From: Methylobacterium fujisawaense
Lineage (GTDB): Bacteria > Pseudomonadota > Alphaproteobacteria > Rhizobiales > Beijerinckiaceae
Assembly (NCBI RefSeq): GCF_014138435.1
Contig: NZ_JACJIM010000005.1
Location: 496,001-560,000, forward strand
DNA: 64,000 nt
Direction of reading: 5' to 3'
Shown here: positions 36,113 to 45,002 of the stretch, one piece after another
Numbering within the stretch: the stretch's first letter is position 1
Layout of the letters: each line of letters begins with the position of its first letter
Position numbers and translations under genes: made by a program
The notes under the pieces: generated by a model
The model's database searches: none
Told to the model about the DNA's origin: nothing
What the model saw: the letters and a program-made list of their open reading frames with translations, nothing else

Positions 36113-37029
36113 CAATCGGGACAAGCTCTCTTGAGTGCATACCATTGGCAGGGCCGCAAATCGGGACACGCTTTCCTGATAGTCTGCCTCGGCTGTCCTA
36201 GCCGTCCGGCTCGCCTCGTCCCGAGGCGGCTTCCTCGTGCGTGCCGGGCCGCCGTCCAGATCATCGTGGAGCGGCCGATCCGACCACGTGAGGACCGCAG
36301 CGACTGTATCGGCGAAGCCAGCCGAGCCGACCGCCAGGACGCCTTCGCGGGCCTGACCGATCTGGGCGCTCGACCGGATGCCCACCCCGGCGTTGGGGGC
36401 CGGTGGTATCCTCGCGGCCATTCCGAAAAGAAAGTACGGAAACCCGAAGGGCATGGCCCGGTCCGCAGATCACACTAAGGGTGCGGTCTGGACCCATCGG
36501 CCCTATGATCGAGCCGGCATCGGGTTTGATGCCGGCCTCTGTTTCCAAGGGTTGGACCAGGCATCCGCGCCTGGGCATGTCGGGTCTAGGGAGCAGGCGG
36601 ACCACGTTCCCTACAAATCGAGATAAACTTAAATGAGGCCGCCCCTCGGGGAGTAACAGAAATCAAGACAAATTCTCATGTTAGCTTGCGCCAAGGCGGG
36701 TTGTCGGATCTACTGCGGGCTGTGCTGCGCAGACTCGTTTCCGGAACCAGGCTGTAGTACAGCCGCCTCAATCCGAAAAACTGTGCCGGCGTGACGGTGA
36801 GACGAGGGCAATCTGTTATCCTCCGAGCCATTGAGGAAGCCGCAGTCGGTCGAGAACGCGGAAACGCGAGGCTGAGCGGACGTGAGGGGCCGTTCGCGAA
36901 CAAGGTCAAACTTCTCTGTAAGCATGGATCTGTAAGGACAGAGTTCCGTGTGCTTTGGGCCAAGCTCATTTGAGAGCACTCCCTGTGGGGATCCCTCAAA
37001 TCAGGACAAGCTTTGCCGAGAAATGACAG
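36113..37029 (+). repeat. Three further paired direct-repeat clusters, right flank of defence island
   Basis: The same ~25-bp motif found at 27839 recurs in pairs: 36113-36138 and 36158-36183 (45-bp offset), 36613 and 36658 (45-bp offset; decayed, AT-richer), and about 36952 and 36998 (46-bp offset; e.g. tcaggacaagctttgccgag), plus a weaker copy at about 36898. All have the same orientation. Intervening DNA (36190-36600, 36690-36890) contains no supported gene and is lower in GC than the island. The clusters look like stacked relic ends of one family of mobile elements. Confidence 0.6.
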
Positions 37030-37239
37030 CCTGTGTGATGGCGCGGTACAGCACGGTCCGGCCTCTGCCGGGCCGGGAGGCGCGCGCACGTGGTGGGCAG
37101 CGCCGGCGCATCCTGCCCGTCGCGTGCTGATCGGGGCCGTGTGAGTCCCCAGTGAAGCGCATCGCAGAGCGTGCCGGGTCGGCAAGGCGCGGCTTCTCCA
37201 GCCCGGCGCGAAAGGTGCGGGCGAGGGCGGCGCAGATCG
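37030..37239. other. Boundary spacer between repeats and chromosome
   Basis: 210 bp of ordinary high-GC sequence after the last repeat, with no supported gene. It is the likely junction between acquired DNA and the conserved chromosomal phospholipid genes. Confidence 0.3.
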
Positions 37240-38139
37240 TCAGCGGATGGGCGGCTCCGGAAGGCGCATCAGGGGCTCGCCGACGCGCAGACGCGACCCC
37301 ACGGAGAGTTCCGGACAGAGCGTGAAGCCCGGCGGTGCCAGCACCACGATGGTGGAGCCGTGCTCGAACCAGCCCATCTCCGCGCCCTTCGCCAGATGCG
37401 CGGCGCTGGGCAAGGTCCGCCCCCCGGTCTCGCGCAGGGCAAGCCCTTCGGGCAAGAAGCCGAGGCGTAAGCCCGCCACGAGGATGGCCGCCACGGGCAC
37501 CAGGGTCACGGCATGGCCGCCTTCCGCGAGGCGCAGGCGCAGGATCGCGCGCTCGTTCCGGCAGAACAGCGCCTCGACACGCTTCAACGCGATCGGATTC
37601 ACGTTCCAGGTATCGCCCCAGATGTGCCGGACCGACTCGACGCGCAGATCGTGCGGCGCGTGAAACCGATGGTACATCCCGGCCGTCAGCCGCAGGGTGG
37701 CATAACAGCCGCCTTCATGGGCGCGCGCCAGCGTGACGTCGCCGCCGAGCAAATCGGCGAGCGGATAGGACAGGCCCTTGATCTGAAACAGGCGTCCCGC
37801 TTCGATGCGGCCATGGGCGCCCAGGATCGCGTCGCTGGGGCTGGTGAGCACTGCGGGATCGGGGGCAACCGGCCGGGCGCCCGGGCGTAGGGCGCGCACG
37901 AAGGCGGCGTGAAGGCTGGGAAAGCGCGTCTCCTCGGCGTCGCGGAGATCGACGTCGCAGAACAACCGCCACGTCGCGATCGAGAGGTCGCGCACCAGGG
38001 GCTGTTCGATCCGGCTGAACCGGCCCATGAACCGGGTGGCGAACCGGCGCGGAAGGCGGTTCGTCAAAAGGAAATTGAGATCCTCCTGCGCGCCGACCCG
38101 CGCCAGGACCGCCCGCAACCGGGATCGGGCAACCGTCAT
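37240..38139 (-). CDS. psd: Phosphatidylserine decarboxylase-like protein
   Basis: A 299-residue homologue of phosphatidylserine decarboxylase, the pyruvoyl enzyme that makes phosphatidylethanolamine at the inner membrane. Recognisable blocks are FNRFF-like RFMGRFSRIEQP, SPSDAILGAHGRIE, the conserved YHRFHAPHDLRVE, GDTWNVNP, FCRNERA, and the autocleavage Gly-Ser-Thr in WFEHGSTIVVLAPPG. The second ATG at 38139 is preferred. It is divergent, 35 bp apart, from an aminotransferase gene and close to pmtA, so this is a phospholipid-head-group locus. Confidence 0.88.
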   Translation of the reverse strand: MTVARSRLRAVLARVGAQEDLNFLLTNRLPRRFATRFMGRFSRIEQPLVRDLSIATWRLFCDVDLRDAEETRFPSLHAAFVRALRPGARPVAPDPAVLTSPSDAILGAHGRIEAGRLFQIKGLSYPLADLLGGDVTLARAHEGGCYATLRLTAGMYHRFHAPHDLRVESVRHIWGDTWNVNPIALKRVEALFCRNERAILRLRLAEGGHAVTLVPVAAILVAGLRLGFLPEGLALRETGGRTLPSAAHLAKGAEMGWFEHGSTIVVLAPPGFTLCPELSVGSRLRVGEPLMRLPEPPIR

Positions 38140-38174
38140 CATGCCGTGAACCGTCTCCGATAGGGCGCGGGGCG

Positions 38175-39866
38175 ATGTCCGCGCTCCTCATCACCCTGTC
38201 CGCCACCGCCGCTGCCGCGGTTCTCGCCCTGCCGCGCGCGGCAGAGCGCCTGCAATTGTCGCGGGCGAAGCACCGTTCGCTCACCGGCCATGCCCGCATG
38301 GCCCGGCGCGTCGCCGGGCTGATCCCGCACTACGCCTATTCGGAGCGCGCCTTCTTCCGGTCGGACGAACCGGACGAAGCGGTGGCCCTGCGCCGCGAGG
38401 CGGGTTTCGCCGGGCTCTCCGACCGGTTCCGGACACGCTTCGCCCGGACGCGGGCCGAGACCGAGGCGGTGCGCGACGGCCTCTCGGATCTGCAGTTCAC
38501 CGGGCTGTACCGGGTGCCGTTCCAGTATGCCCGCCACGTGCGCGCGCATCTGGGGACAGGCGCCTTCGCGGCGTCGGCCGCGGGCGTGACCGTCACGGAT
38601 CTCGACGGCAACGTCTTCTACGACCTCGCCGGCTCCTACGGCGTGAATCTGTTCGGCGTCGATTTCTACCGCGCCTGTCTGGAGGAGGGCGCCACCCGCG
38701 TCGCGGCGCTCGGCCCCGTCCTCGGGCCGCTGCACTCGGTCGTCTCCGGCAACGTCGCGCGGCTGAAGGCGATCTCGGGACTCGACGAGGTCTCGTTCCA
38801 CATGTCGGGCACCGAGGCGGTGATGCAGGCGGTCCGACTTGCCCGCTACCACACCGGCCGGCGCCGGATCGTCCGGCTCTGCGGCGCCTATCACGGCTGG
38901 TGGGGCGAGGTGCAGCCGGGCATCGGCAACCCGGTCCCGACCCGCGACACGCTCACCCTGGCCGACATGTCGGAGCGGACGCTGCGGGTGCTCGCCACCC
39001 GCCGCGACGTCGCCTGCGTCCTCGTCAACCCGCTCCAGGCCCTGCATCCGAATGCCGGCGCGCCGGCCGATTCCGCGCTGGTGGACAGCGGTCGCAGGGC
39101 GTCCTTCGACCGCGCCGCCTACACCAAGTGGCTCCACGACCTGCGGGCGGTGTGCAGCGCCCGAGGGATCGTGATGATCCTCGACGAGGTCTTCCTCGGC
39201 TTCCGCCTCGCCCGCGGCGGCGCGCAGGAGTATTTCGGCGTGCGTGCCGACATGGTCACCTACGGCAAGACGCTCGGTGGCGGGCTGCCCGTCGGCGTCC
39301 TGTGCGGGCGCGCCGACCTGATGCGCCGCTACCGGGACGATCGTCCGGTCGACATCTGCTTCGCCCGCGGGACCTTCAATGCCCATCCCTACGTGATGGG
39401 CGCCATGGGCGCGTTCCTCGAACGGCTGGACACCCCAGCGGTCGCTGTCCTCTATGCCGACCTCGACGCGACCTGGGACGGGCGGGCGCGGCGCCTCAAC
39501 GCCCTGCTGGCGGACGCCGACCTGCCGGTGCGGGTCGCCAACATGTCGACGGTGTGGACGGTCCTGTACACCAAGCCGTCGCGCTACAACTGGATGCTGC
39601 AATTCTACCTGCGCGCGGAGGGATTGGCCCTGTCGTGGGTCGGGACCGGCCGGTTGATCTTCAGCCTCGCCTACGACGACGCGGCCTTCGACGCCGTGGC
39701 GACGCGCTTCGTGGCGGCGGCGCAGGCGATGCGGTCGGATGGGTGGTGGGAGGGTGGCGCCCCCAGCGACAAGGCGATCCGCCGGTCAATCCTGCGGGAG
39801 GTCGCGGCGGTGCGCCTGGGCAGGCTCGGCACCCGGCTGGGCCTGCGCGCCCCGGATCACGACTGA
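38175..39866 (+). CDS. Class III PLP-dependent aminotransferase with N-terminal extension
   Basis: A 563-residue fold-type I aminotransferase of the glutamate-1-semialdehyde aminomutase group: YDLAGSYGVNLFG, FHMSGTEAVMQAVRLAR (PLP phosphate binding), GAYHGWWGE, VMILDEVFLGFRL (cofactor Asp), and TYGKTLGGGLP with the Schiff-base Lys. About 130 extra N-terminal residues, beginning with a hydrophobic segment (ALLITLSATAAAAVLALP), may anchor it to the membrane. Paired divergently with psd, it may act on amino-lipids or an amino-alcohol head-group precursor; this is inferred from context. Confidence 0.82.
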   Translation: MSALLITLSATAAAAVLALPRAAERLQLSRAKHRSLTGHARMARRVAGLIPHYAYSERAFFRSDEPDEAVALRREAGFAGLSDRFRTRFARTRAETEAVRDGLSDLQFTGLYRVPFQYARHVRAHLGTGAFAASAAGVTVTDLDGNVFYDLAGSYGVNLFGVDFYRACLEEGATRVAALGPVLGPLHSVVSGNVARLKAISGLDEVSFHMSGTEAVMQAVRLARYHTGRRRIVRLCGAYHGWWGEVQPGIGNPVPTRDTLTLADMSERTLRVLATRRDVACVLVNPLQALHPNAGAPADSALVDSGRRASFDRAAYTKWLHDLRAVCSARGIVMILDEVFLGFRLARGGAQEYFGVRADMVTYGKTLGGGLPVGVLCGRADLMRRYRDDRPVDICFARGTFNAHPYVMGAMGAFLERLDTPAVAVLYADLDATWDGRARRLNALLADADLPVRVANMSTVWTVLYTKPSRYNWMLQFYLRAEGLALSWVGTGRLIFSLAYDDAAFDAVATRFVAAAQAMRSDGWWEGGAPSDKAIRRSILREVAAVRLGRLGTRLGLRAPDHD

Positions 39867-39872
39867 TCCGGG

Positions 39873-39895
39873 GCGCCGAGCCGCGCGCTCGGCGC
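39873..39895. terminator. Bidirectional hairpin between convergent genes
   Basis: An 8-bp perfect stem (gcgccgag / ctcggcgc) with a 7-nt loop lies between the convergent aminotransferase and membrane-protein stops (39866 and 39907). No U tract, but position and stability suit a shared transcription end. Confidence 0.5.
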
Positions 39896-39906
39896 GGGAT
39901 CCAGCC

Positions 39907-40518
39907 CTAGGCCCCGCGCTCGTGCGGCTCCTGCTCCTCGACCAGTTCGCCGTGCAGCAGCGCGAGCGGCGCCTTATGGTAGAGCTTGATGTCGTGAAAC
40001 GGGTCCGTAAGGATCTTGGCGACCCAGACGAGACCGGTCTGCACGTCGCGCTGGACGAAGAGTTGCACCATCCGGAACAGCAGCCCGGCCAGCGCCAGCC
40101 ACAGCCAGATCCAGCCCACGTTGCGGATCAGGTCCGCGGTGGTCTGGTGCGGTGAGATCAATCCGAACAGGCTCGGGTCGAAATAGAGCGGCAGAGGCGA
40201 CAGGGCCCAGATCGCCAGGAGGACGACCTTGCGTTGCAGGTTGTAGCCGACCTTGATCTCTTCCTTGTGCTCGTGCGTCGCGTCGTTGATGTGGTCGTAG
40301 CCCTTCGGCTCGAAGAAGAGATGGCCGGCCTGCCGGGAGGTCATCGCCACGAGCCAACCGATCAACGCCGCCGTGGCCGGATCCTTGAACGCCAGGGCAT
40401 AGGCGACCAGAAAACTGATCGCGCTGACGACGTGCAGGCTCTGGTTGATGCGGTTGTGGTGGTAGTATCGATGATCGTCCCAGCGCTGCACGCGCAGCGC
40501 GTCCAGAAAACTCGCCAT
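39907..40518 (-). CDS. Histidine-rich integral membrane protein
   Basis: A 203-residue membrane protein with about four hydrophobic segments and conserved-looking histidine clusters: DDHRYYHHNRINQSLHVV near residue 15, RQAGHLFFEPKGYDH near 63, and NDATHEHKEEI. The His pattern flanking membrane helices resembles di-iron lipid hydroxylase/Mpo1-like (DUF962-type) proteins, though I cannot confirm the family. It lies downstream of pmtA on the same strand (51-bp gap) and probably acts on membrane lipids. Confidence 0.6.
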   Translation of the reverse strand: MASFLDALRVQRWDDHRYYHHNRINQSLHVVSAISFLVAYALAFKDPATAALIGWLVAMTSRQAGHLFFEPKGYDHINDATHEHKEEIKVGYNLQRKVVLLAIWALSPLPLYFDPSLFGLISPHQTTADLIRNVGWIWLWLALAGLLFRMVQLFVQRDVQTGLVWVAKILTDPFHDIKLYHKAPLALLHGELVEEQEPHERGA

Positions 40519-40569
40519 GGTGTTCGTCCCCGCTCGGATTTGGGTGGGCTGGTCGGAGGTGAGGCGCCC

Positions 40570-41262
40570 TCAGGCGTCGCGCTTGCGCAGGCGGAGGAGG
40601 GAGAAGTGGCCGAGGGGCGGGAGCGCCCGGCGCTCGACGATCTCCACGGGTGCAGTCACGGCCCAGGCGGCATAGCGCTCCCAGGCGAACTCGGTCCGCC
40701 AGCCGAGGCGGCTGGTCACCGGCGCGAGGGCGTGCTCGACGACGCGCCGAAAGCCGGACTCGGCACCGATCCGGGTGGTGATCACGATCTCGCCGCCGGG
40801 GCGGAGCACCCGGGCGAACTCGTCCAGCGCCGCCTCGGGGTTGGGCACCGCGGTGACGACGTACTGTGCCACCACTACGTCGAAGGACGCGTCGGCGAAG
40901 TCGAGATGCTCCGCGTCCATCACGGCGAGACGTTCGACATTGCGCAGGCGCAGCCGCGCCACCCGTTGGCGCGCCTTCTCGAGCATGGGCGCCGAGATAT
41001 CGATCCCGACGATGCTGCGGGCGTGCCGGTAGGCGGGCAGGGACAGACCCGTTCCGACCCCGACCTCCAGGATCCGGCCGCCGATCCGTTCCGCGGCCGC
41101 CGCCGCCAGGGTCCGGCCCTGTGCGAAGACGGGCCCGAAGACCAGATCGTAGACCGGCGCCCAACGGCCATAAGCCTTGGCGACTCCGTCGCGGTCGAGA
41201 TCGGGACCGAGCGTCGCCGGACGCGAGGAACCGGTATCGTGCATTCCGATGGCCATGAGCAT
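40570..41262 (-). CDS. pmtA: Phosphatidylethanolamine N-methyltransferase, PmtA type
   Basis: A 230-residue SAM-dependent methyltransferase. Motif I is ILEVGVGTGLSLPAY, motif II IVGIDISAPMLEKAR, then VMDAEHLDFADASFDVVVAQ and VLRPGGEIVITTR. The start AYGRWAPVYDLVFGPVFAQGR is typical of the Rhodobacter-type PmtA, which methylates phosphatidylethanolamine to phosphatidylcholine. With psd 2.4 kb away the locus could run PS to PE to PC. A start at the second Met (MAIGMHD) is equally possible. Confidence 0.85.
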   Translation of the reverse strand: MLMAIGMHDTGSSRPATLGPDLDRDGVAKAYGRWAPVYDLVFGPVFAQGRTLAAAAAERIGGRILEVGVGTGLSLPAYRHARSIVGIDISAPMLEKARQRVARLRLRNVERLAVMDAEHLDFADASFDVVVAQYVVTAVPNPEAALDEFARVLRPGGEIVITTRIGAESGFRRVVEHALAPVTSRLGWRTEFAWERYAAWAVTAPVEIVERRALPPLGHFSLLRLRKRDA

Positions 41263-41936
41263 CCTGTCTCGATGTCGGCAAGGTCGGCGCAGGGGCGGTC
41301 TTGGTCGGACCGCCGGTGTTGCGGATTTCGGTCGTGCGTTCGGGATCGAAGTCGTGTCAGCGCGGGTTCGGACCGGCTGCTCCGCAGGCGGAGGATGCGC
41401 GACCGCCTGCGCCCTGGCCCGATCGACCGCAAGCTTTGCGAGACAGCATCGGCCGATCAGGAGGAGCGCAAATGCGGGTGGCGGACTCTTGGTTCATGCC
41501 GAGCCACACCGACAATCATCGACCCCACGCCGCCCCTCCGCAGAAGTCTTTCCGCCGGCAAAGCTATGTCCGTCGTTTGACAGCGTTGTGACAGTATCGT
41601 CAACGGCGCGAGCCAATCCTAATTTCGTTGGCAAAATAGCGATGATCCAGACGGAACATCTTCGACCGACGCCAGGAATGCGATCCGCCCAATGCCTGTT
41701 CTTTGAACCGTGGCTCGCGCCTCTCAAGCGGTGGCTACGCCTGAAAACGCGGCATTCACGATGCCGCCAAACCGCAGCCACCGCGCTCTCGTCGGAGATC
41801 CGCGGATGCGCAATGATTTGAGGGCGAGAAAGGTGAAGGTCGCCCCTTCGACATCTTCTCGCCCTCTTATCGACCAGATGTGGCCCGGTATCGCCAGCAG
41901 GACAGGGCGCGAGGACGCGCCGAAGGAGTGTTTCGC
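41263..41936. other. Intergenic region
   Basis: 674 bp between pmtA (minus) and the lytic transglycosylase (plus). Short frames on both strands lack ribosome-binding sites and recognisable products; I see only probable divergent promoters, with an AT-richer stretch at about 41590-41660. Confidence 0.35.
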
Positions 41937-42731
41937 GTGATCGAGAATTTGCGGCGTCAGACCATCGCGGTCGCGGCCTTTGCCGGGATCGCCCTCAGCG
42001 CCGGGCAGGTGCAGGCTGCGCAGTGCGGCAACACAGCGGCCGGGTTCGATGCGTGGAAGCGGCAGTTTGCCGAGGAGGCGCGGGGCCGGGCCAGCGCTGC
42101 CAGCCTCGCGGCATTGCAGAACACCACCTATTCCACCGCCACGATCTCGGCGGATCGCGGACAGCACAGCTTCAAGCTGTCGCTTGACCAATTCCTCGCC
42201 AAGCGCGGCGGCCCGACCATCGTGTCCCGCGGACGCGCCCTGAAGCGGCAGAACGCTGCCCTCTTCGAGTCCATCGAGCAGCGTTACGGCGTCCCGCCGG
42301 GACCGCTCCTGGCGATCTGGGGCATGGAGACCGGCTTCGGCGCCGTGCGCGGCAACGTCAATACGCTCTCGGCGGTGGCGACGCTCGCCTATGATTGCCG
42401 CCGCTCCGAATACTTCACGGATCAGCTCTACGCCGCCTTGACCCTCGTCGATCGCGGCCTGCTCACCCCGAGCACCCGCGGCGCGGCGCATGGCGAGGTC
42501 GGCCACACGCAGTTCCTGCCGAAGAACGTGCTTACCTACGGCACCGGCGACCTCAACAATGTCGGGGCGGCCCTATCGTCGACCGCGAACTTCCTCAAGG
42601 CCCATGGCTGGCGGGCCGGCGCCGGCTACCAGCCCGGCGAGCCGAACTTCGCGGCGATCCAGGGCTGGAACGCGGCCCCTGTCTACGAGAAGGCGATCGC
42701 GCTGCTCGGGCGTCAAATCGACAACGACTAG
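41937..42731 (+). CDS. Periplasmic lytic murein transglycosylase, MltB/GH103-like
   Basis: A 264-residue exported protein with a GTG start set by AAGGAG at 41924. The signal peptide is TIAVAAFAGIALSAGQVQAA with cleavage before QCGNTA. The catalytic region has GPLLAIWGMETGFGAVRGN (acid Glu in METGFG), LAYDCRRSEYF, and GEVGHTQFLPKNVLTYG, the family signature. It cleaves peptidoglycan glycan strands to 1,6-anhydro products during wall growth. Followed by a hairpin at 42850. Confidence 0.88.
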   Translation: MIENLRRQTIAVAAFAGIALSAGQVQAAQCGNTAAGFDAWKRQFAEEARGRASAASLAALQNTTYSTATISADRGQHSFKLSLDQFLAKRGGPTIVSRGRALKRQNAALFESIEQRYGVPPGPLLAIWGMETGFGAVRGNVNTLSAVATLAYDCRRSEYFTDQLYAALTLVDRGLLTPSTRGAAHGEVGHTQFLPKNVLTYGTGDLNNVGAALSSTANFLKAHGWRAGAGYQPGEPNFAAIQGWNAAPVYEKAIALLGRQIDND

Positions 42732-42849
42732 CAGTCTATCGCACATAGATCCGTGTCTTAGAGACACGAACACTGGTGGCGGTGCGCCTGAAAATGGTCT
42801 CGATCAATCCAAGATCGACCATCGCATCGCCGCAGAAAAGCCGGCCCGA

Positions 42850-42874
42850 CCCCGCTGTCTCGCTTTGAGCGGGG
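42850..42874 (+). terminator. Hairpin downstream of the lytic transglycosylase
   Basis: A 7-bp stem (ccccgct / agcgggg) with an 11-nt loop, extended by imperfect pairing of the flanking ggcc/ggcc, 118 bp after the transglycosylase stop. No U tract. Confidence 0.4.
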
Positions 42875-42949
42875 CCGGTCCGCCCGCGGCGACTCCTCCC
42901 CCTGTGGTGGAGAGCCGCCGCCGGTCTGCCCCGTCTCGCGACGAGGAGC

Positions 42950-44068
42950 ATGGGCAACCGCATGGCTGTCGAATCCGTGCCGCTGGACGGCCTCAAATCC
43001 CAGACTGCGCGCGGCGCCTGGCTGGCGCCCCTTTCGGTGCTCACCGGCGTGGTAGCCCTCGCTGCCCTCGGAGGCAGCGTCCTGCACCGCGCCCCGGATC
43101 CGGCCGCCGAGATCGAGATCGCCCGAACGGAGGCGTCGACCGAAAGATCGGATGCCGCTGAGACGGCGGCGGCCACCGTCGTCGAATCGGAAACGGTGGG
43201 ATCGCCTGATCCGTGGCGGGAAGCCGCCGGCGGAAAGCTGTCGCGCTGGGCTTGGACCCAGATCGCGCCGCCCGCTTTGACACCAGAACCCGTGCCGGAG
43301 CCCGGCGCCGAGACCGAACCGAAAGCCGCGGAGCCGCCGCAGGCCGCGATGGTCGTCCCGCTTCCGATTCCGCGGCCGCCCGAATTCCGTGCGCCGGCCG
43401 GAACCGGCTTCGCGCGTCGGTCCGACCGGCGCATGGCGCGCCGCGACGTCCCGCCTGTGGCGCAGCCCGCTCCCCAGACCGACGAGCGGTCCTTCCTCGA
43501 GAAGCTCTTCGGCATCGAGCGCGGACCGGCTCTCGCCTACGCCGCTCTGGAGAGCAAGCCTGCGGACGTGGCGCCACAACGGCGCATCTCGCCGCCGCTG
43601 GCGCTGTCCCCGGCGCCGAGCCCGACGGGCGGAGTGGCCGTCTACAACATCGCCGCCAAGACCGTGACGCTGCCGAACGGCGAGCGTCTTGAGGCCCATT
43701 CGGGTCTCGGGGAGGGGCTGGACGATCCCCGCCTCGTCAATGTACGGATGCGCGGGCCGACGCCGCCTGGAACCTACGATCTCACCGAGCGCGAGCGGCC
43801 GTTCCACGGGGTTCGGGCTATCCGGCTCACGCCGGTGGGCGGCAACGAGGCGGTCTATGGCCGTGTCGGCCTTCTGGCGCACACTTACATGCTGGGGCCG
43901 CGCGGTGATTCGAACGGCTGCGTGTCGTTCCGCGACTACGAGCGGTTCCTTCAGGCCTTCCTGCGCGGCGAGGTGCAGCGCCTCGTCGTGGTCAGCGGCA
44001 CGCAGGATCCGCTCCCGAGCCTCGCCGCCGGTACGGTCACGACCCGGATGGCCCGCAACGGCGGTTGA
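42950..44068 (+). CDS. DUF2778/tlde1-domain L,D-transpeptidase-like protein
   Basis: A 372-residue protein with one N-terminal hydrophobic segment (WLAPLSVLTGVVALAALGG), a ~200-residue Pro/Glu-rich linker, and a C-terminal DUF2778 (tlde1) domain: AVYNIAAKTVTLPNGE, GLDDPRLVNVRMRGPTPPGT, and the active-site block HTYMLGPRGDSNGCVSFRDY with catalytic Cys. The domain is related to L,D-transpeptidases that cut or remodel peptidoglycan in the periplasm. The single anchor plus linker suggests a cell-wall maintenance enzyme rather than a secreted toxin; no immunity gene is adjacent. Confidence 0.82.
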   Translation: MGNRMAVESVPLDGLKSQTARGAWLAPLSVLTGVVALAALGGSVLHRAPDPAAEIEIARTEASTERSDAAETAAATVVESETVGSPDPWREAAGGKLSRWAWTQIAPPALTPEPVPEPGAETEPKAAEPPQAAMVVPLPIPRPPEFRAPAGTGFARRSDRRMARRDVPPVAQPAPQTDERSFLEKLFGIERGPALAYAALESKPADVAPQRRISPPLALSPAPSPTGGVAVYNIAAKTVTLPNGERLEAHSGLGEGLDDPRLVNVRMRGPTPPGTYDLTERERPFHGVRAIRLTPVGGNEAVYGRVGLLAHTYMLGPRGDSNGCVSFRDYERFLQAFLRGEVQRLVVVSGTQDPLPSLAAGTVTTRMARNGG

Positions 44069-44225
44069 GCCCGCCCCGCGACCTGAGCCGGCGGCGCGCC
44101 GCGCCTCGCGCCTTGAACCGGCCGGTCGTGCCGTCCGAGGTCACGGACCGAGAGGCCGGCCCGCTCATCGATGCGATGGGCAGCGTCCGCAAGCTGGAAT
44201 CCTCCGGCCCGTTCGGACCGCGCAC

Positions 44226-44360
44226 ATGGAGACCCTCGTCGCCGGTACCGTCTGCCACCGGATCGGGAGAGACCGGTGGGTCACCGGCGTCCAGACCGCC
44301 AAGGCGCCCGAAAGGATCGCCTCCGAGCTGCGACGCGCCACCCGGATGGACGGCGACTGA
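44226..44360 (+). CDS. Possible very small protein
   Basis: A 44-residue frame (METLVAGTVCHRIGRDRWVT ...) with coding-like composition and a single start, ending in RRATRMDGD. No clear ribosome-binding site. It could be a real small gene or chance. Confidence 0.25.
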   Translation: METLVAGTVCHRIGRDRWVTGVQTAKAPERIASELRRATRMDGD

Positions 44361-45002
44361 ACCGACTTGACGACGCCAGGGCGCGTCATGCCGAACTGAA
44401 CCGACGGCCGGCCGTCGCGCAGCATCAGCCGTTGCCAGTCCATCCGATAACGTCGATCACGGATCCGGACGCACGATCCCGGACAGTCTATCGGCGGCGC
44501 CCGATCGTGCTCGCCTGTCATACCGAGGGTGGTCGTCAACCTTCGATGCTTGCATCCGGGCCTGACAGGCAGACGGTGAATGCAACCCCTGCAGCGATTG
44601 TCCTTTCGAGCCTCGTCCTCTAAGAGGCCGACATCAATCTGCTGAGCTAAGCCAGCCAGCGTCTTTCCTCCCCCTCGGCGATCGCGCCTGTGCGCGTTCG
44701 AGGTCTTGGACCGAAGATTACGGCTCCGGCCGGATCGAGCGTCCGAGTGGCAGGAGACACGCGCGTCGCATCGGTACGTTCCGTCGCCTCGCGATCTGCG
44801 CGGGCATCGGAACTTCGCACCGCTGCGGACACGCGCCGGACCGTCGTGTCGGGTCGATCGAGACCGCCGCCACGCCGCCACGGCAACGGGGAAACGATCC
44901 GGAAGGCCTGACGAGCGGGGCTCTCGCTCGTCGTATCGAGTGTCTTCCGTACGCGGATCGGCCGATCGGGCCTGTCCGGTACGCAAAAAGCGGGATCTGC
45001 CC
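44361..45002. other. Intergenic region upstream of mqo
   Basis: 642 bp without a supported gene. At 44600-44660 the minus strand has a tRNA-like D-arm string (TTAGCTCAGC) but no complete cloverleaf. Probable mqo promoter region. Confidence 0.35.

Noticed and set aside
36131..36478. Short plus- and minus-strand frames in the repeat region as transposase fragments
   Set aside because: No catalytic or family motif could be recognised in either direction.
27839..37029. Calling the repeat clusters the left and right terminal inverted repeats of one transposon
   Set aside because: All copies have the same orientation and no inverted copy was found near the transposition genes, so they do not form a simple inverted-end pair.
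36113..37029. CRISPR-like array in the repeat-rich stretch
   Set aside because: Copies are degenerate, occur in pairs at 45 bp separated by hundreds of bases, and lack uniform spacers.
44600..44660. tRNA gene or remnant on the minus strand
   Set aside because: A TTAGCTCAGC D-arm string is present but no acceptor stem, anticodon arm or CCA-proximal pairing can be assembled.
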